From JAWKRB01 sp041389885 (GTDB taxonomy: Bacteria; Myxococcota_A; Polyangia; Polyangiales; Ga0077539): DNA of 53,065 nt. The notes under the pieces are model-generated. The model searched no databases, was not told the origin of the DNA, and worked only from the letters and a program-made list of their open reading frames with translations. Positions within the stretch are counted from its first letter, which is position 1; each line of letters begins with the position of its first letter. The translations under genes and the position numbers were made by a program. This document shows positions 1 to 8,586 of the stretch, piece after piece. The stretch is from NCBI GenBank assembly GCA_041389885.1, contig JAWKRB010000045.1, positions 1 through 53,065 on the forward strand, written 5' to 3'.

Positions 1-3000
1 CGCGGGTGGACCGGCGCGCTCCGGGCGGTGGTCGACGCGGGCCTCGCGCGCACCCTCGCCGAGGACCTCGAGAGCCCCGCGCGCCTCGCGGGCGAAGAGG
101 CCCTCCTCGCGCTGGCGCTCTGGGCGCACGGCGAGCGCTGGGCCGAAGACGCCCTGCGCGACGCCCCCGAGGACGAGCCCGAGGCGCTCGAGCTCGGCGC
201 CCTGCACCCCTCGATCCTCGCGCCCCTGCGGGACGCGCCCCTCGTGCCGACGCCCTTCGGCGGGAGGTGCTCCTTGCGCGACCTCGCGAAGTCACGGGGG
301 CAGTGGGCCGCGTGGACCGACGACGAGCCCCTCGCCCAGGAGCTGACGCCCTGGCTGCGCGACGTGGTGTGGTCGCCGCCGTCGCGCCCGGTGCTCCGCG
401 CGCTGCTCGGGTGCGTCGAGATGCGCAACGGCGCCCGCGCCCTCGCCGAGGCGCGCGAGTCGATGAAGCGCTGGCGCGCGCTCATGGCGCACCCCGCCCG
501 CCCCGTGCGGGTGATCCGCGGCGAGAAGGCCGTGCTCCGCGCGCGCCTCGACGACGACGAGACCGCCCCTGGCCTCGAGGGCGAGCTCGCCCTCTTCGAC
601 GCCCCCGACGACGCCGAGGCGCGGGGCGTGACCGCGTCGGTGTACCTCGAGGGGCGTCCGTTCTGCGACCTCGACTTCGGCCCGTCGCCGCTGCTCGTGC
701 GGGTCGCGGTGCAGTCTCCGCGCATCGCGCCGCGGCCTTCGTTCGACGGGGTGATCGTCGACGGCGGGCTCATCGAGGCGAAGCTCGAGGTCCGCGCGCG
801 CCTCGTGCGCGTGCTCGCCGACGCGCTGCAGCGAGACGCCTTCGCCTCGCTCTCCCTCGCGAGCCGCGCGGCCCTCGCGCGCGGCGCGTGGATCGAGGCC
901 CGCGCCGTCTGCTCGCTCCAGGCCGATCCCCGCGCGGCGATGCTCGCCCTCGGGCGCCAGCACCCCGCGCTCCTCGACGCGCCCGCCTGGCGCCTCACCA
1001 CCGGGGCCTTCGCGAGCACCCGGGAGTGCCTCGACGCCGCCGCCCTCCCCGGTCGCTCGGTGATGACCGGCGAGGCCGGCACGGGGCCGCGCTGGGACGC
1101 GCGCCCGGTCTTCGTCCTCGACGATCCCTCGCGCGACGCGCTGGCGCAGCTCCTCGACCCCGAGGTGAGCTGGGTCGACGTGAGGGGCTATCTCCCTGCG
1201 CGGCAGTCGATTTCACCGGGGGAGGTCGCCGCCGCGGCCTCGCCCTCGGCGGGCTTCGCCTGGCGAACCCTCTCGTCGCTCCACGCCCGGCTCTCGGCCT
1301 CGCCCGCGGTCACGCCGAAGAGCACCCTGCTGGTGATGCACTCGGGCAGGGTCGTCACCTCCCGCGCCCACGCCGAGCGCCTCGGGCCGACGGTGATCGC
1401 CGTCGAAGACGACGCGCTCGTGCCCACCCGCGACCCCGCGCTCTCTCCGGAGGCCAGGGCGCTCGTCGCGCGCGCGGAGCACGAGCTCGCCGAGACGCTC
1501 TGCGACGCGCTCCTGGGCGACCGCGTGGCCCGCGAGGCGCTCGGGTGGAGCTCCGACCCGCAGCAGCGCCAGGCCGCGCAGCGCTTTCTCCTCGCGGCGC
1601 TGGGGAGGTTCCAGCGGGCCGCGGGGGAGGGGGGGGCCCTGCGCGCGCGCATCGAGTCGGTGCCGCTGGTGCCCCGGCGCGCGGCGGGAGGCGGGCTTCG
1701 AGACGCGCGGGTCGACGCGATCCGCGACGAGCTCACCCGGGCGGGCGTCGACGAGCTGCCCTTCCTCGTCGAGCTGCCGCGCGGGGTCGACGGCGAGGAT
1801 TTCTCTCCGGCGATCCTGCCCACGAAGGAGCTGCAGACCCTCGTCGCGAGCGCCCTGGGCGTGAAGCTCGTGAGCGCCGAGGCGAGGCTCCGCGCGGTGC
1901 GCGCGGCGCGGGCGCGGCGGGAGGCCCGCCAGAGCCTCCGCGGGCGCCCCCGCGAGGGCCTCGACGACCGCGTCGAGGGCCAGGCGCCGACGCGCCTCGA
2001 GCCGGGCGAGCGCGCCGACACCGCCTACGCGCTCTCCGCCGACCCCCGCTCGGGAGGCGCGCGGGTGCTCTTCGACGGCGTCCGCGTGGTCGACGAGGTG
2101 GCCGTCCCCGAGGCGCAGGGCCTGGTCGTGCGCGTGGCGCTGCGAGACGACGCGCTGCTCACCGAAGACCTCCGCGGGCTCACCCGGGAGGGACTCGCCG
2201 TCGTCGAGGCCGAGGCGCGTCGCGCGGCCCTCCACGCCGCGTGCGCCGTGCTCGACCGCGCCGAGCGCGACCTCGCCGTCGACGCCGCGTCCCGCGCGCG
2301 GCTCTGCGCGTGGATCAACGCGCGCGGCGCCAAGGTGCGCCAGGGCCACGAGCTCGACGACGGGAGAATCCGCGCGGCCATGGTCTGGCGCGACCCCCTG
2401 GGCGCGGCGATCTCCATCGACAACGCGCGGGGCGCCGGGCGCGCGCCGCGGGTGATCCTGAACTGGGCCTCGCCGTGGCTCGCGGCCAGCGACGACGAGG
2501 AGCCCGACCCGCCCACCCTCTCCCTCGCCGGGCAGGCCGAGCTCGACGCCGTGCGCGCGCTCTGCAAGCGCGTGCGCGACGTGACCCAGGAGGCGCGGAT
2601 CTCCCAGCGGCGCAGGGCCTTCGCGCGCGGCGACGGCCGTGACGTGCGGCTGCCGGGCGACCCCCACGCGCCCTGGGCGACGGCGCGGCTCGACGGCGAG
2701 GCGCGCGGACGGTACCGCGGCGAGGTGCGCCTCGCGCGCCGGCAGCAGGGCGCCGAGGTCTCGGTCTTCGAAGACGGCGTGATCGCCTCGCGGGTTCGCC
2801 TGGCCTCGCCGGTGGCCCTCGACCTCGCGGTCGCCTCGCCCGAGCTCGAGGGGTCGACGGTCGAGGCCTTCGTGCGCGACCTCGGCGTGCTCGAGGCCGC
2901 GACGCGCCTCGCGCGGCGAATGCTCACCGCCCTGGTCGAGTCGCGCGCGCAGGTGCCCGAGTGGGCGACGCGGGCGCTCCGCTGGCACCTCTGCACCGCC

Positions 3001-4632
3001 GAGGCGCGCACCGACCTTGAGGAGATCGTCGAGGTCTTCACCGACACCCTCGGGAGGGGCGTCTCGGTGCGCGGGCTGCGGGAGCAGCGCGAGCGCTTCG
3101 CGACCGTGGGCTACGTGCTCCAGGAGCCCGAAGAGCTCGTGTCGCTGGACGAGCCGGGGCGTCGCGTGGTGGTGCTCCACCGCGACGAGGTCGAGTGGCT
3201 CGGCGGGCAGCTCCCCCTGGCGGACCAGCGCGCGGCCCTCGCCGACGCCGTCGCCGCGGTTCGATGGGCGCGCCAGCGCCCCGCCGCGAGCCTCACCGTG
3301 CCCGACGCGCCGACGAAGCTCGCCCTGCGCTGCGAGCTCACCCCGGCGCGCGACGGCGCCGAGGGCGAGCTGCTGCTCCTCGCGTGGGACGCCCCCGACG
3401 AGGCCCTCGCGTACTGGTTCCACGAACGCCGCCCCCTCGGGCGCTCCCCCTTCAACGCGCCGTGGCCCTGCCGCGTCGCCCTCGCGGCGCCCACCCTCAC
3501 GCCCCGGAGAGACCGCGGAGGCCCCGAAGACGACGACGCCCACCGCCGCGCTCAGGAGCGCGCGCGCGAGCTCGTCACCCGCGCCCTCGCGCGCGAGCTG
3601 GGTCCGAGGCCGGGGGAGTCCCTCGCCGACCTCGCCGTCCACGAGGGCCGCTCGCCCGCGGTCAGCGGCGGGGTGGCGCAGGCCGTGGGCTCCCTCTGGC
3701 TGACCCACGACGGGGCGCCGGGTGAGCTCACCGTGCGCGTCGGCGACGCGGTGCACCGGGTGCCCGCGTGGCTCTCCCGAGGAAAGTCGCGAGAGAGGGG
3801 CGACGCGGCGCCCATCTCGGGCCACCTCTGGCTGCGCAAGTCCGCGGGCGCCCGCAAGGACGCGTGGGAGCCCCTGCTGGAGCGCCTGCTGGCGTGGTCC
3901 TGGCGCAAGCTCCTCGACGCGTGGATCGAGCGGCACGAGGTCGCCCTGGGCGCCGACGCCTCGCTCACGCACCTCCTCGCCGCGGGCCTCGCGGGGCAGC
4001 TCGGCGGGCCCGCCGCCGACCTCGCCCGCCGCGCGAAGCTCCCCGACTCGCAGCTCACCGTGTCGCGCGTGGTCACCCTCACGAAGCAGGGCCGCGCGCT
4101 CCGCGCCCGCCACGCCGGCGACCCCGCGGAGAAAGACGCCGTCACCCGCGCCCGCGCGCGCTGGTACGAGCTCCTCGAGGGCCGGGGGCTGATCGCCCAG
4201 CCCGAGGTCCAACCCCCTGCGGCGCAAGCGGTTGAAGCGTCCGCAACGCCACCCCCCGCGACGCCGAAGGCCGCCGCGGCGCCGGCGGTCCCCGCGACGC
4301 CGAAGGCCCCGGCGACCCGCGCCGAGCAGCTCGGGCTCGCGGCCCTCGCGCGGCTCCGGGCCCTCGACCTGAGCCCCGCGGCGCTGCGGGAGGTCCGCGT
4401 GCGCAGCGCGCCGCCGGGCGACGCGCCGATGGGCTACTCGCCCGAGCTGAAGAGCGTGTGGCTCCGCGCCGAGGCCCCGTGGGTGCGGGCCGCCCTCGAA
4501 GACCCCGAGCGCCACGCCGAGTGGATCGCGATGGCCGCGCTGGGCGAGGTCAACCGCGCCCTCGAAGAGGTCACCGACGCCCACGAGGTGAGCGCGCTGC
4601 GGGCGATGCTCCGCGACCGCGCGGGGCGCTGA
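1..4632 (+). CDS. Large protein of unknown function, 5' end outside window
   Basis: The frame is open from base 1, so the start lies upstream; the first in-window candidate, GTG at 28, is probably internal. At least 1,540 residues are visible, rich in Ala, Arg, Asp and Glu, without signal peptide or membrane segment, so it is probably cytoplasmic. Near residues 60-90 it has a 'PLVPTPFG' segment followed by 'SLRDL', a layout I associate with very large Hsp90/sacsin-like ATPase proteins whose ATPase domain is N-terminal and so would lie outside this window. That link is weak. A Pro/Ala linker (about 1400-1440) separates a C-terminal helical domain of about 100 residues. A hairpin follows the stop. 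I cannot assign a function. Confidence 0.7.
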   Translation, partial: RGWTGALRAVVDAGLARTLAEDLESPARLAGEEALLALALWAHGERWAEDALRDAPEDEPEALELGALHPSILAPLRDAPLVPTPFGGRCSLRDLAKSRGQWAAWTDDEPLAQELTPWLRDVVWSPPSRPVLRALLGCVEMRNGARALAEARESMKRWRALMAHPARPVRVIRGEKAVLRARLDDDETAPGLEGELALFDAPDDAEARGVTASVYLEGRPFCDLDFGPSPLLVRVAVQSPRIAPRPSFDGVIVDGGLIEAKLEVRARLVRVLADALQRDAFASLSLASRAALARGAWIEARAVCSLQADPRAAMLALGRQHPALLDAPAWRLTTGAFASTRECLDAAALPGRSVMTGEAGTGPRWDARPVFVLDDPSRDALAQLLDPEVSWVDVRGYLPARQSISPGEVAAAASPSAGFAWRTLSSLHARLSASPAVTPKSTLLVMHSGRVVTSRAHAERLGPTVIAVEDDALVPTRDPALSPEARALVARAEHELAETLCDALLGDRVAREALGWSSDPQQRQAAQRFLLAALGRFQRAAGEGGALRARIESVPLVPRRAAGGGLRDARVDAIRDELTRAGVDELPFLVELPRGVDGEDFSPAILPTKELQTLVASALGVKLVSAEARLRAVRAARARREARQSLRGRPREGLDDRVEGQAPTRLEPGERADTAYALSADPRSGGARVLFDGVRVVDEVAVPEAQGLVVRVALRDDALLTEDLRGLTREGLAVVEAEARRAALHAACAVLDRAERDLAVDAASRARLCAWINARGAKVRQGHELDDGRIRAAMVWRDPLGAAISIDNARGAGRAPRVILNWASPWLAASDDEEPDPPTLSLAGQAELDAVRALCKRVRDVTQEARISQRRRAFARGDGRDVRLPGDPHAPWATARLDGEARGRYRGEVRLARRQQGAEVSVFEDGVIASRVRLASPVALDLAVASPELEGSTVEAFVRDLGVLEAATRLARRMLTALVESRAQVPEWATRALRWHLCTAEARTDLEEIVEVFTDTLGRGVSVRGLREQRERFATVGYVLQEPEELVSLDEPGRRVVVLHRDEVEWLGGQLPLADQRAALADAVAAVRWARQRPAASLTVPDAPTKLALRCELTPARDGAEGELLLLAWDAPDEALAYWFHERRPLGRSPFNAPWPCRVALAAPTLTPRRDRGGPEDDDAHRRAQERARELVTRALARELGPRPGESLADLAVHEGRSPAVSGGVAQAVGSLWLTHDGAPGELTVRVGDAVHRVPAWLSRGKSRERGDAAPISGHLWLRKSAGARKDAWEPLLERLLAWSWRKLLDAWIERHEVALGADASLTHLLAAGLAGQLGGPAADLARRAKLPDSQLTVSRVVTLTKQGRALRARHAGDPAEKDAVTRARARWYELLEGRGLIAQPEVQPPAAQAVEASATPPPATPKAAAAPAVPATPKAPATRAEQLGLAALARLRALDLSPAALREVRVRSAPPGDAPMGYSPELKSVWLRAEAPWVRAALEDPERHAEWIAMAALGEVNRALEEVTDAHEVSALRAMLRDRAGR

Positions 4633-4635
4633 GCC

Positions 4636-4664
4636 CGCGAGGGCCCCCGGGGGCTCCCCTCGCG
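4636..4664 (+). terminator. Stem-loop after the large protein gene
   Basis: CGCGAGGG (4636-4643) pairs perfectly with CCCTCGCG (4657-4664). The C/G-rich loop is itself nearly self-complementary. It lies just after the stop at 4632 and before the next start at 4714. There is no T tract, so intrinsic termination is inferred from position and stem strength. Confidence 0.5.
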
Positions 4665-4713
4665 CGACTTGCCCCGCGCGGAGCAGGTCTGGCACCGTCG
4701 CGCGACCCCATCA

Positions 4714-6429
4714 ATGCCGTCGAAGCACCTCGTCGCTCCCGCGGTCCCGGTCTCGGCGCCCGTCGTCGGGAGCGAGGCGCGCTTTCCGCTGCGCCGGATC
4801 TACGGCCTGGTCCGCAACCACAGCCGCCACGCGCGGGAGATGGGCGGGGCCGAGCTCGCGCCGCCCACGGTCTTTCTCAAGCCCAGCGACGCGGCGGCGG
4901 TGGTGGTCCTCGAAGCGGGCGAGGAGGGCGAGGTGCGCTACCCCAGCCTCACGCGCAAGCTCCACCCCGAGATCGAGCTGGTGGTGGCCATCGGCGTCGC
5001 GGGCGCCAACATCCGCCGCGAGGCGGCCCTCGACCACGTCTTCGGCTACGCCGTCGGCCTCGACATGACCCGGCAGGACCTCCTCGATGACGCCTCGGCG
5101 AAGGGCTTCGCGTGGTGCGTGGGCAAGTCCTTCGAAGACGGCGCGGTGCTCGGCCCGATCACCCCGGCGGCGCGGGCGGTCGGCGTGCACGACGCGGAGT
5201 TTCGCCTGCGGGTGAACGGTCAGGGCCGGCAGCGGGGGAGGGTGTCTGAGCTCACCTGGGGCGTGGCCGAGACGATCGCGCAGCTCTCGACGGCCTGGAC
5301 GCTGCGCCCTGGGGACCTGATCTACATGGGCACCTGCGACGGCGTGGCGCCGGTCCTCGTCGGCGATCTGCTCGAGGGCAGCGTCGAGGGCCTCGAGGCG
5401 CTCCGGGCGCGTGTCGTCGCGAATTCGGCCTTGAAATCCCAGGCCAGACGTCGGATGCAACGCGGTGACGACATGCCCACGACGCGCGCTGAAGCTGGGG
5501 AGACGCTCCGCTACCTCTGCGAAGATCTGACCCGGCCCCTCCCGGTCTACGCCCACGCGACGGTCTACCACGGCGTCGGGCACGTCTCCGGGGTCCAGGG
5601 CTTCAAGCCCGGCACCTACGAGTTCCCCGAGCGCGTCGAGGAGGAGGTCGACCAGATGATGGCGAACCTCGGCAAGATCCTCGCGGGCATCGGCAGCGAT
5701 TTTCGCAGCGTGCTCAAGATGAACCTGTTCTTCACGAACCTCGAGCGCGACTTCGCGGCCTCGAACGAGGTCGTCAATCGGTACATCCCTGACCACAGCC
5801 CCGCGCGCAGCTCCATCGGCGTGGCGGCCCTGCCGCGCAACGCGCGCGTGGTGGTCGACTGCGTCGCGGTGGCCGCGCCCCCAAAGGCGCCCGCGGCGAA
5901 GGACGCGAAGGGCTACGACATCGCCCTCATCAACGACCTGAGCGACGAGCGCTTCGACCGCAAGTTCGCGGCGATCTCGTCGTCCAAGACCTGGCGCGCG
6001 GAGATGAAGCGGCGGCACCCCTTCGCCTCGGCCGAGAAGCTCCTCGACGACGCGGCGGACGTCTGGTGGAACCGCTGCTCCCGAGAGGACTGGATCGAGA
6101 GCTTCAGCGGCCGGCCGGTCATCGGAGACCTCGAGAGCTTCGTCAAGGACAAGTGGTGCTACCTCGAAGACGAGCACGTCATCGAGGCCGGTCCCGAGGT
6201 CGCCGCCGAGCTCATCCGCTGCAACGCGCCCTACATGGAGAAGTTCGGGTTCATCTGGATCCTCCTGTGCGAGGGCCTCACCCCCGAGCAGCAGCTCGCC
6301 AACTACAAGCGCCGCGTCGAGAACGACCCGCGCACCGAGCTGGTCGAGAACTGCGTCGAGGAGTTCAAGATCATCCAGCGGCGGCTGCGGCTCTGCCTGC
6401 TCAACCAAGACCCCTACGACGTCACGTGA
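4714..6429 (+). CDS. Three-domain fusion: fumarylacetoacetate hydrolase-like / RidA-like / OHCU decarboxylase-like
   Basis: A 571-residue protein from ATG 4714; an in-frame TTG at 4669 is possible but less likely. Residues about 22-235 are a fumarylpyruvate/fumarylacetoacetate hydrolase domain, with 'FPLRRIYGLVRNHSRHA', likely metal ligands Glu86 and Glu88 ('HPEIELVVAIG') and Asp117 ('VGLDMTRQDL'). Residues about 275-388 are a RidA/YjgF domain keeping the arginine in 'SPARSSIGVAALP' (Arg365), expected to hydrolyse enamine/imine intermediates. Residues about 402-566 match 2-oxo-4-hydroxy-4-carboxy-5-ureidoimidazoline decarboxylase ('NAPYMEKFGF', 'RRVENDPRTELVENCVEEF'), but the catalytic His of the usual HPxIG motif is Arg467 ('GRPVIGD'). 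The fusion and the two downstream genes point to catabolism of a ureide or nitrogen heterocycle; the substrate is unknown. In-frame ATGs at 5455 and 5473 in the first linker could start a separate RidA-OHCU product. Confidence 0.85.
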   Translation: MPSKHLVAPAVPVSAPVVGSEARFPLRRIYGLVRNHSRHAREMGGAELAPPTVFLKPSDAAAVVVLEAGEEGEVRYPSLTRKLHPEIELVVAIGVAGANIRREAALDHVFGYAVGLDMTRQDLLDDASAKGFAWCVGKSFEDGAVLGPITPAARAVGVHDAEFRLRVNGQGRQRGRVSELTWGVAETIAQLSTAWTLRPGDLIYMGTCDGVAPVLVGDLLEGSVEGLEALRARVVANSALKSQARRRMQRGDDMPTTRAEAGETLRYLCEDLTRPLPVYAHATVYHGVGHVSGVQGFKPGTYEFPERVEEEVDQMMANLGKILAGIGSDFRSVLKMNLFFTNLERDFAASNEVVNRYIPDHSPARSSIGVAALPRNARVVVDCVAVAAPPKAPAAKDAKGYDIALINDLSDERFDRKFAAISSSKTWRAEMKRRHPFASAEKLLDDAADVWWNRCSREDWIESFSGRPVIGDLESFVKDKWCYLEDEHVIEAGPEVAAELIRCNAPYMEKFGFIWILLCEGLTPEQQLANYKRRVENDPRTELVENCVEEFKIIQRRLRLCLLNQDPYDVT

Positions 6430-6469
6430 TCGATTCGGGCGGTGGCCCATCGCCCACGAGAGAGCGCCC

Positions 6470-7801
6470 ATGCAAGAGCATCTACGAGCGAAGATCCAGG
6501 CGGCGAACGAAGAAGTCCTCCGGCGGCTGAACGCCTCCGAGCCCGTGCTCGTCGACATCGCGCCCGCCCGCGAGGTGGTCCCCGGCCTCGGCGAGCGCAT
6601 GGTGATGCACTCGGGGCCGCCCATCACCTGGGCGCGCATGTGCGGCGCGCAGCGGGGCTCGGTGATCGGCGCGATCCTCTTCGAGGGCTGGGCCGAGACC
6701 GCCGAGGAGGCCAGCGCGCTGGTCGAGCGCGGCGAGGTGCAGATCGAGCCCAACCACCACCACCGGGCCGTCGGGTCCATGGCCGGCGCGACCTCGCCCT
6801 CGCTGCCCGTGTGGGTGGTCGAGAACCGCGCCGAGGGCGCCGGCAACCGCGCCACCTGCGGCCACGTCGACAGCCGTCACACCTTCGGCGAGTACACGCC
6901 CGACGTGCTGCAAGACCTCTACGACTGGCGCGACGTCTTCGCGCCGTCGCTGCGCCAGGGCCTCGCGAGCGTCGGTCCGATCCCCCTCAAGGAGATGATC
7001 GCGCGGGCGCTGCAGATGGGCGACGGCCTGCACAGCCGCACCGTCGCCGCGTCGTCGCTGCTGGCCAACGAGCTCGTGGGCCCGATGATCCGCGCCGACG
7101 TCGAGCGCGAGCGGCTGCTGCGCACCCTCGACTTCGTGCGCAGTCACCGCCTGAACTTCCTCTCGCTCTCCATGGCCACCGCGAAGGCGATGACCGACTG
7201 GGCCTCGGGCGTCGAGTACAGCACCCTCGTCACCGCGATGGCGCGCAACGGCACCGACTTCGGCATCCGGGTGAGCGGGCTCGGCGACGAGTGGTTCACC
7301 GCCCCGGCGCCGACGGCGTTCATGCGCAGCTTCGTGCCCCTCGGCAAGGGCGTGCAGCCCTGGGAGCCGGGCTTCGGCCTGGTGCCCATCGCCGGCGGCG
7401 CCGACGTGCCCCGGTGGACCCTCGAGTCCGCCGGTCGAGACATGGGCGACTCGGCCATCACCGAGACCGTGGGGTGGGGCGCCACCACCCTCGCCAACCA
7501 GCTCGGATTTCTCCCCATCGTGGGGTGCAGCCTCGAGCGCGCGCTCGAGCTCACCGAGGAGGTGGGCAAGCTCACCTTCGGGCGTAGCACCAACTACGCG
7601 ATCCCCGTGATGAACTTTCAGGGCGGGCCCCTCGGCATCGACATTCGCACCGTGGTCGAGACGAACACGCTGCCGATCATCGACACGGGCATCGCGCACA
7701 AGGAGCCCAACCACCCGATCGTGGGCTCGGGCCTCGCGCGCCCGCCGATGGAGTGCTTCAAGCTGGCCTACGAGCGCTTCTTCGCGAAGTACTCCGCGTG
7801 A
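6470..7801 (+). CDS. DUF1116 family protein (AllG/YlbE-like)
   Basis: 443 residues, the normal length for DUF1116. Family hallmarks are 'MHSGPPITWARMCGAQRGS', 'EPNHHHRAVGSMAG', 'ENRAEGAGNRAT' and, near the end, 'DTGIAHKEPNHPIVGSG'. The Escherichia coli relative YlbE/AllG belongs to the allantoin region and has been described as one subunit of a multi-protein oxamate carbamoyltransferase together with FdrA (AllF) and YlbF (AllH). Those partners and a carbamate kinase are absent here, so this protein either acts alone, uses partners encoded elsewhere, or has another activity. It starts 40 bp after the fusion gene and overlaps the next gene by 4 bp. No signal peptide; cytoplasmic. Confidence 0.85.
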   Translation: MQEHLRAKIQAANEEVLRRLNASEPVLVDIAPAREVVPGLGERMVMHSGPPITWARMCGAQRGSVIGAILFEGWAETAEEASALVERGEVQIEPNHHHRAVGSMAGATSPSLPVWVVENRAEGAGNRATCGHVDSRHTFGEYTPDVLQDLYDWRDVFAPSLRQGLASVGPIPLKEMIARALQMGDGLHSRTVAASSLLANELVGPMIRADVERERLLRTLDFVRSHRLNFLSLSMATAKAMTDWASGVEYSTLVTAMARNGTDFGIRVSGLGDEWFTAPAPTAFMRSFVPLGKGVQPWEPGFGLVPIAGGADVPRWTLESAGRDMGDSAITETVGWGATTLANQLGFLPIVGCSLERALELTEEVGKLTFGRSTNYAIPVMNFQGGPLGIDIRTVVETNTLPIIDTGIAHKEPNHPIVGSGLARPPMECFKLAYERFFAKYSA

Positions 7802-8586
7802 GCGACCCGCGCATCGGCGCGCACCCGAGCAGCCGCTGGGTGGTGGGCGACTCCGCGGTCGACCTCACGCGGAGCGAAGCCCGCGAGGTCACCCGGGTGC
7901 GCCTCGCCGCCGAGCCCCGCGACGTGGTGGTCGACCTCGGGCGCACCGCCGTGGTGGTGGTCGACATGCAGAACGACTTCTGCGCCGACGGGGGCTTTCT
8001 GCACCGCGCGGGCGTCGACTGCGGCCCCGCGCGGGCGCTGATCGAGCCGATCAACGCGCTCAACGAGGCGCTGCGCGCGCGGGGCGTGCCCGTGATCTGG
8101 CTCAACTGGGCGGTTCGGGGCGACCGGCTCAACATGCCGCCGTCGATGCCCGACCTTCACCGCTACTACCCCGGTGGGCAGAGGGGCGCGGACGCCGCGG
8201 TCGAGGCGGTGATCCCAGGCAAGGGCGGCTGGGGCGCGTTCGAGGGCTCGTGGGGCGCCGAGCTGGTCGACGGGCTGCTCGTGCGCGAAGGGGACCTCCA
8301 CGTTCGCAAGAACCGCTTCAGCGGCTTCTTTCAGACCGAGCTCGACAGCGTGTTGAGGGGCATGGACGTGCGCACGCTGCTCTTCGCGGGCGTGGCCATG
8401 GACATCTGCGTGCTCGCGACGCTCCAGGACGCGATGTTCCTCGGGTACGACGCCGTGATGCTGCGAGACTGCGTGGCGACGAACTCGCCCGAGTTCTGCG
8501 TGCAGGCGGCGGGGTGGCAGGTCACGCAGCTCTACGGCTTCATGAGCTCCGCCGCCGCGGTGCGCGAGGGCCTCGCGTCGGCGTGA
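7798..8586 (+). CDS. RutB-like isochorismatase-family amidohydrolase
   Basis: 262 residues from GTG 7798, which overlaps the previous stop as GTGA, so translation is probably coupled. It is a cysteine hydrolase of the isochorismatase superfamily, with the expected triad: Asp in 'VVVDMQNDF', Lys in 'VRKNRFSGFF' and Cys in 'GVAMDICVLATL'. 'KGGWGAFEGSWGAELVDGL' and 'SGFFQTELDSVLRG' resemble RutB (ureidoacrylate amidohydrolase of pyrimidine catabolism) more than nicotinamidases. Closely related enzymes cleave N-carbamoyl compounds such as N-carbamoylsarcosine. With a RidA domain, an OHCU-decarboxylase domain and a DUF1116 protein in the same operon, removal of a carbamoyl group from a ureido acid is the likely chemistry. 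The exact substrate cannot be read from the sequence. Confidence 0.85.
   Translation: MSDPRIGAHPSSRWVVGDSAVDLTRSEAREVTRVRLAAEPRDVVVDLGRTAVVVVDMQNDFCADGGFLHRAGVDCGPARALIEPINALNEALRARGVPVIWLNWAVRGDRLNMPPSMPDLHRYYPGGQRGADAAVEAVIPGKGGWGAFEGSWGAELVDGLLVREGDLHVRKNRFSGFFQTELDSVLRGMDVRTLLFAGVAMDICVLATLQDAMFLGYDAVMLRDCVATNSPEFCVQAAGWQVTQLYGFMSSAAAVREGLASA

Noticed and set aside
1213..4695. A very long open frame (over 1,100 codons) antisense to the first gene
   Set aside because: Its product is Arg/Gly/Leu-rich low-complexity sequence without any domain, typical of shadow frames in very GC-rich DNA; the plus-strand frame has better amino-acid composition.
4688..4706. TGGCACC upstream of the fusion gene as a sigma54 promoter
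   Set aside because: No TTGC-type -12 element at the correct spacing; the GG-N10-GC rule fails by one base.
8540..8586. Real overlap between the uvrA and RutB-like coding regions
   Set aside because: The overlap comes only from the frameshifted uvrA tail; the restored frame stops at 8632, outside the RutB-like gene.
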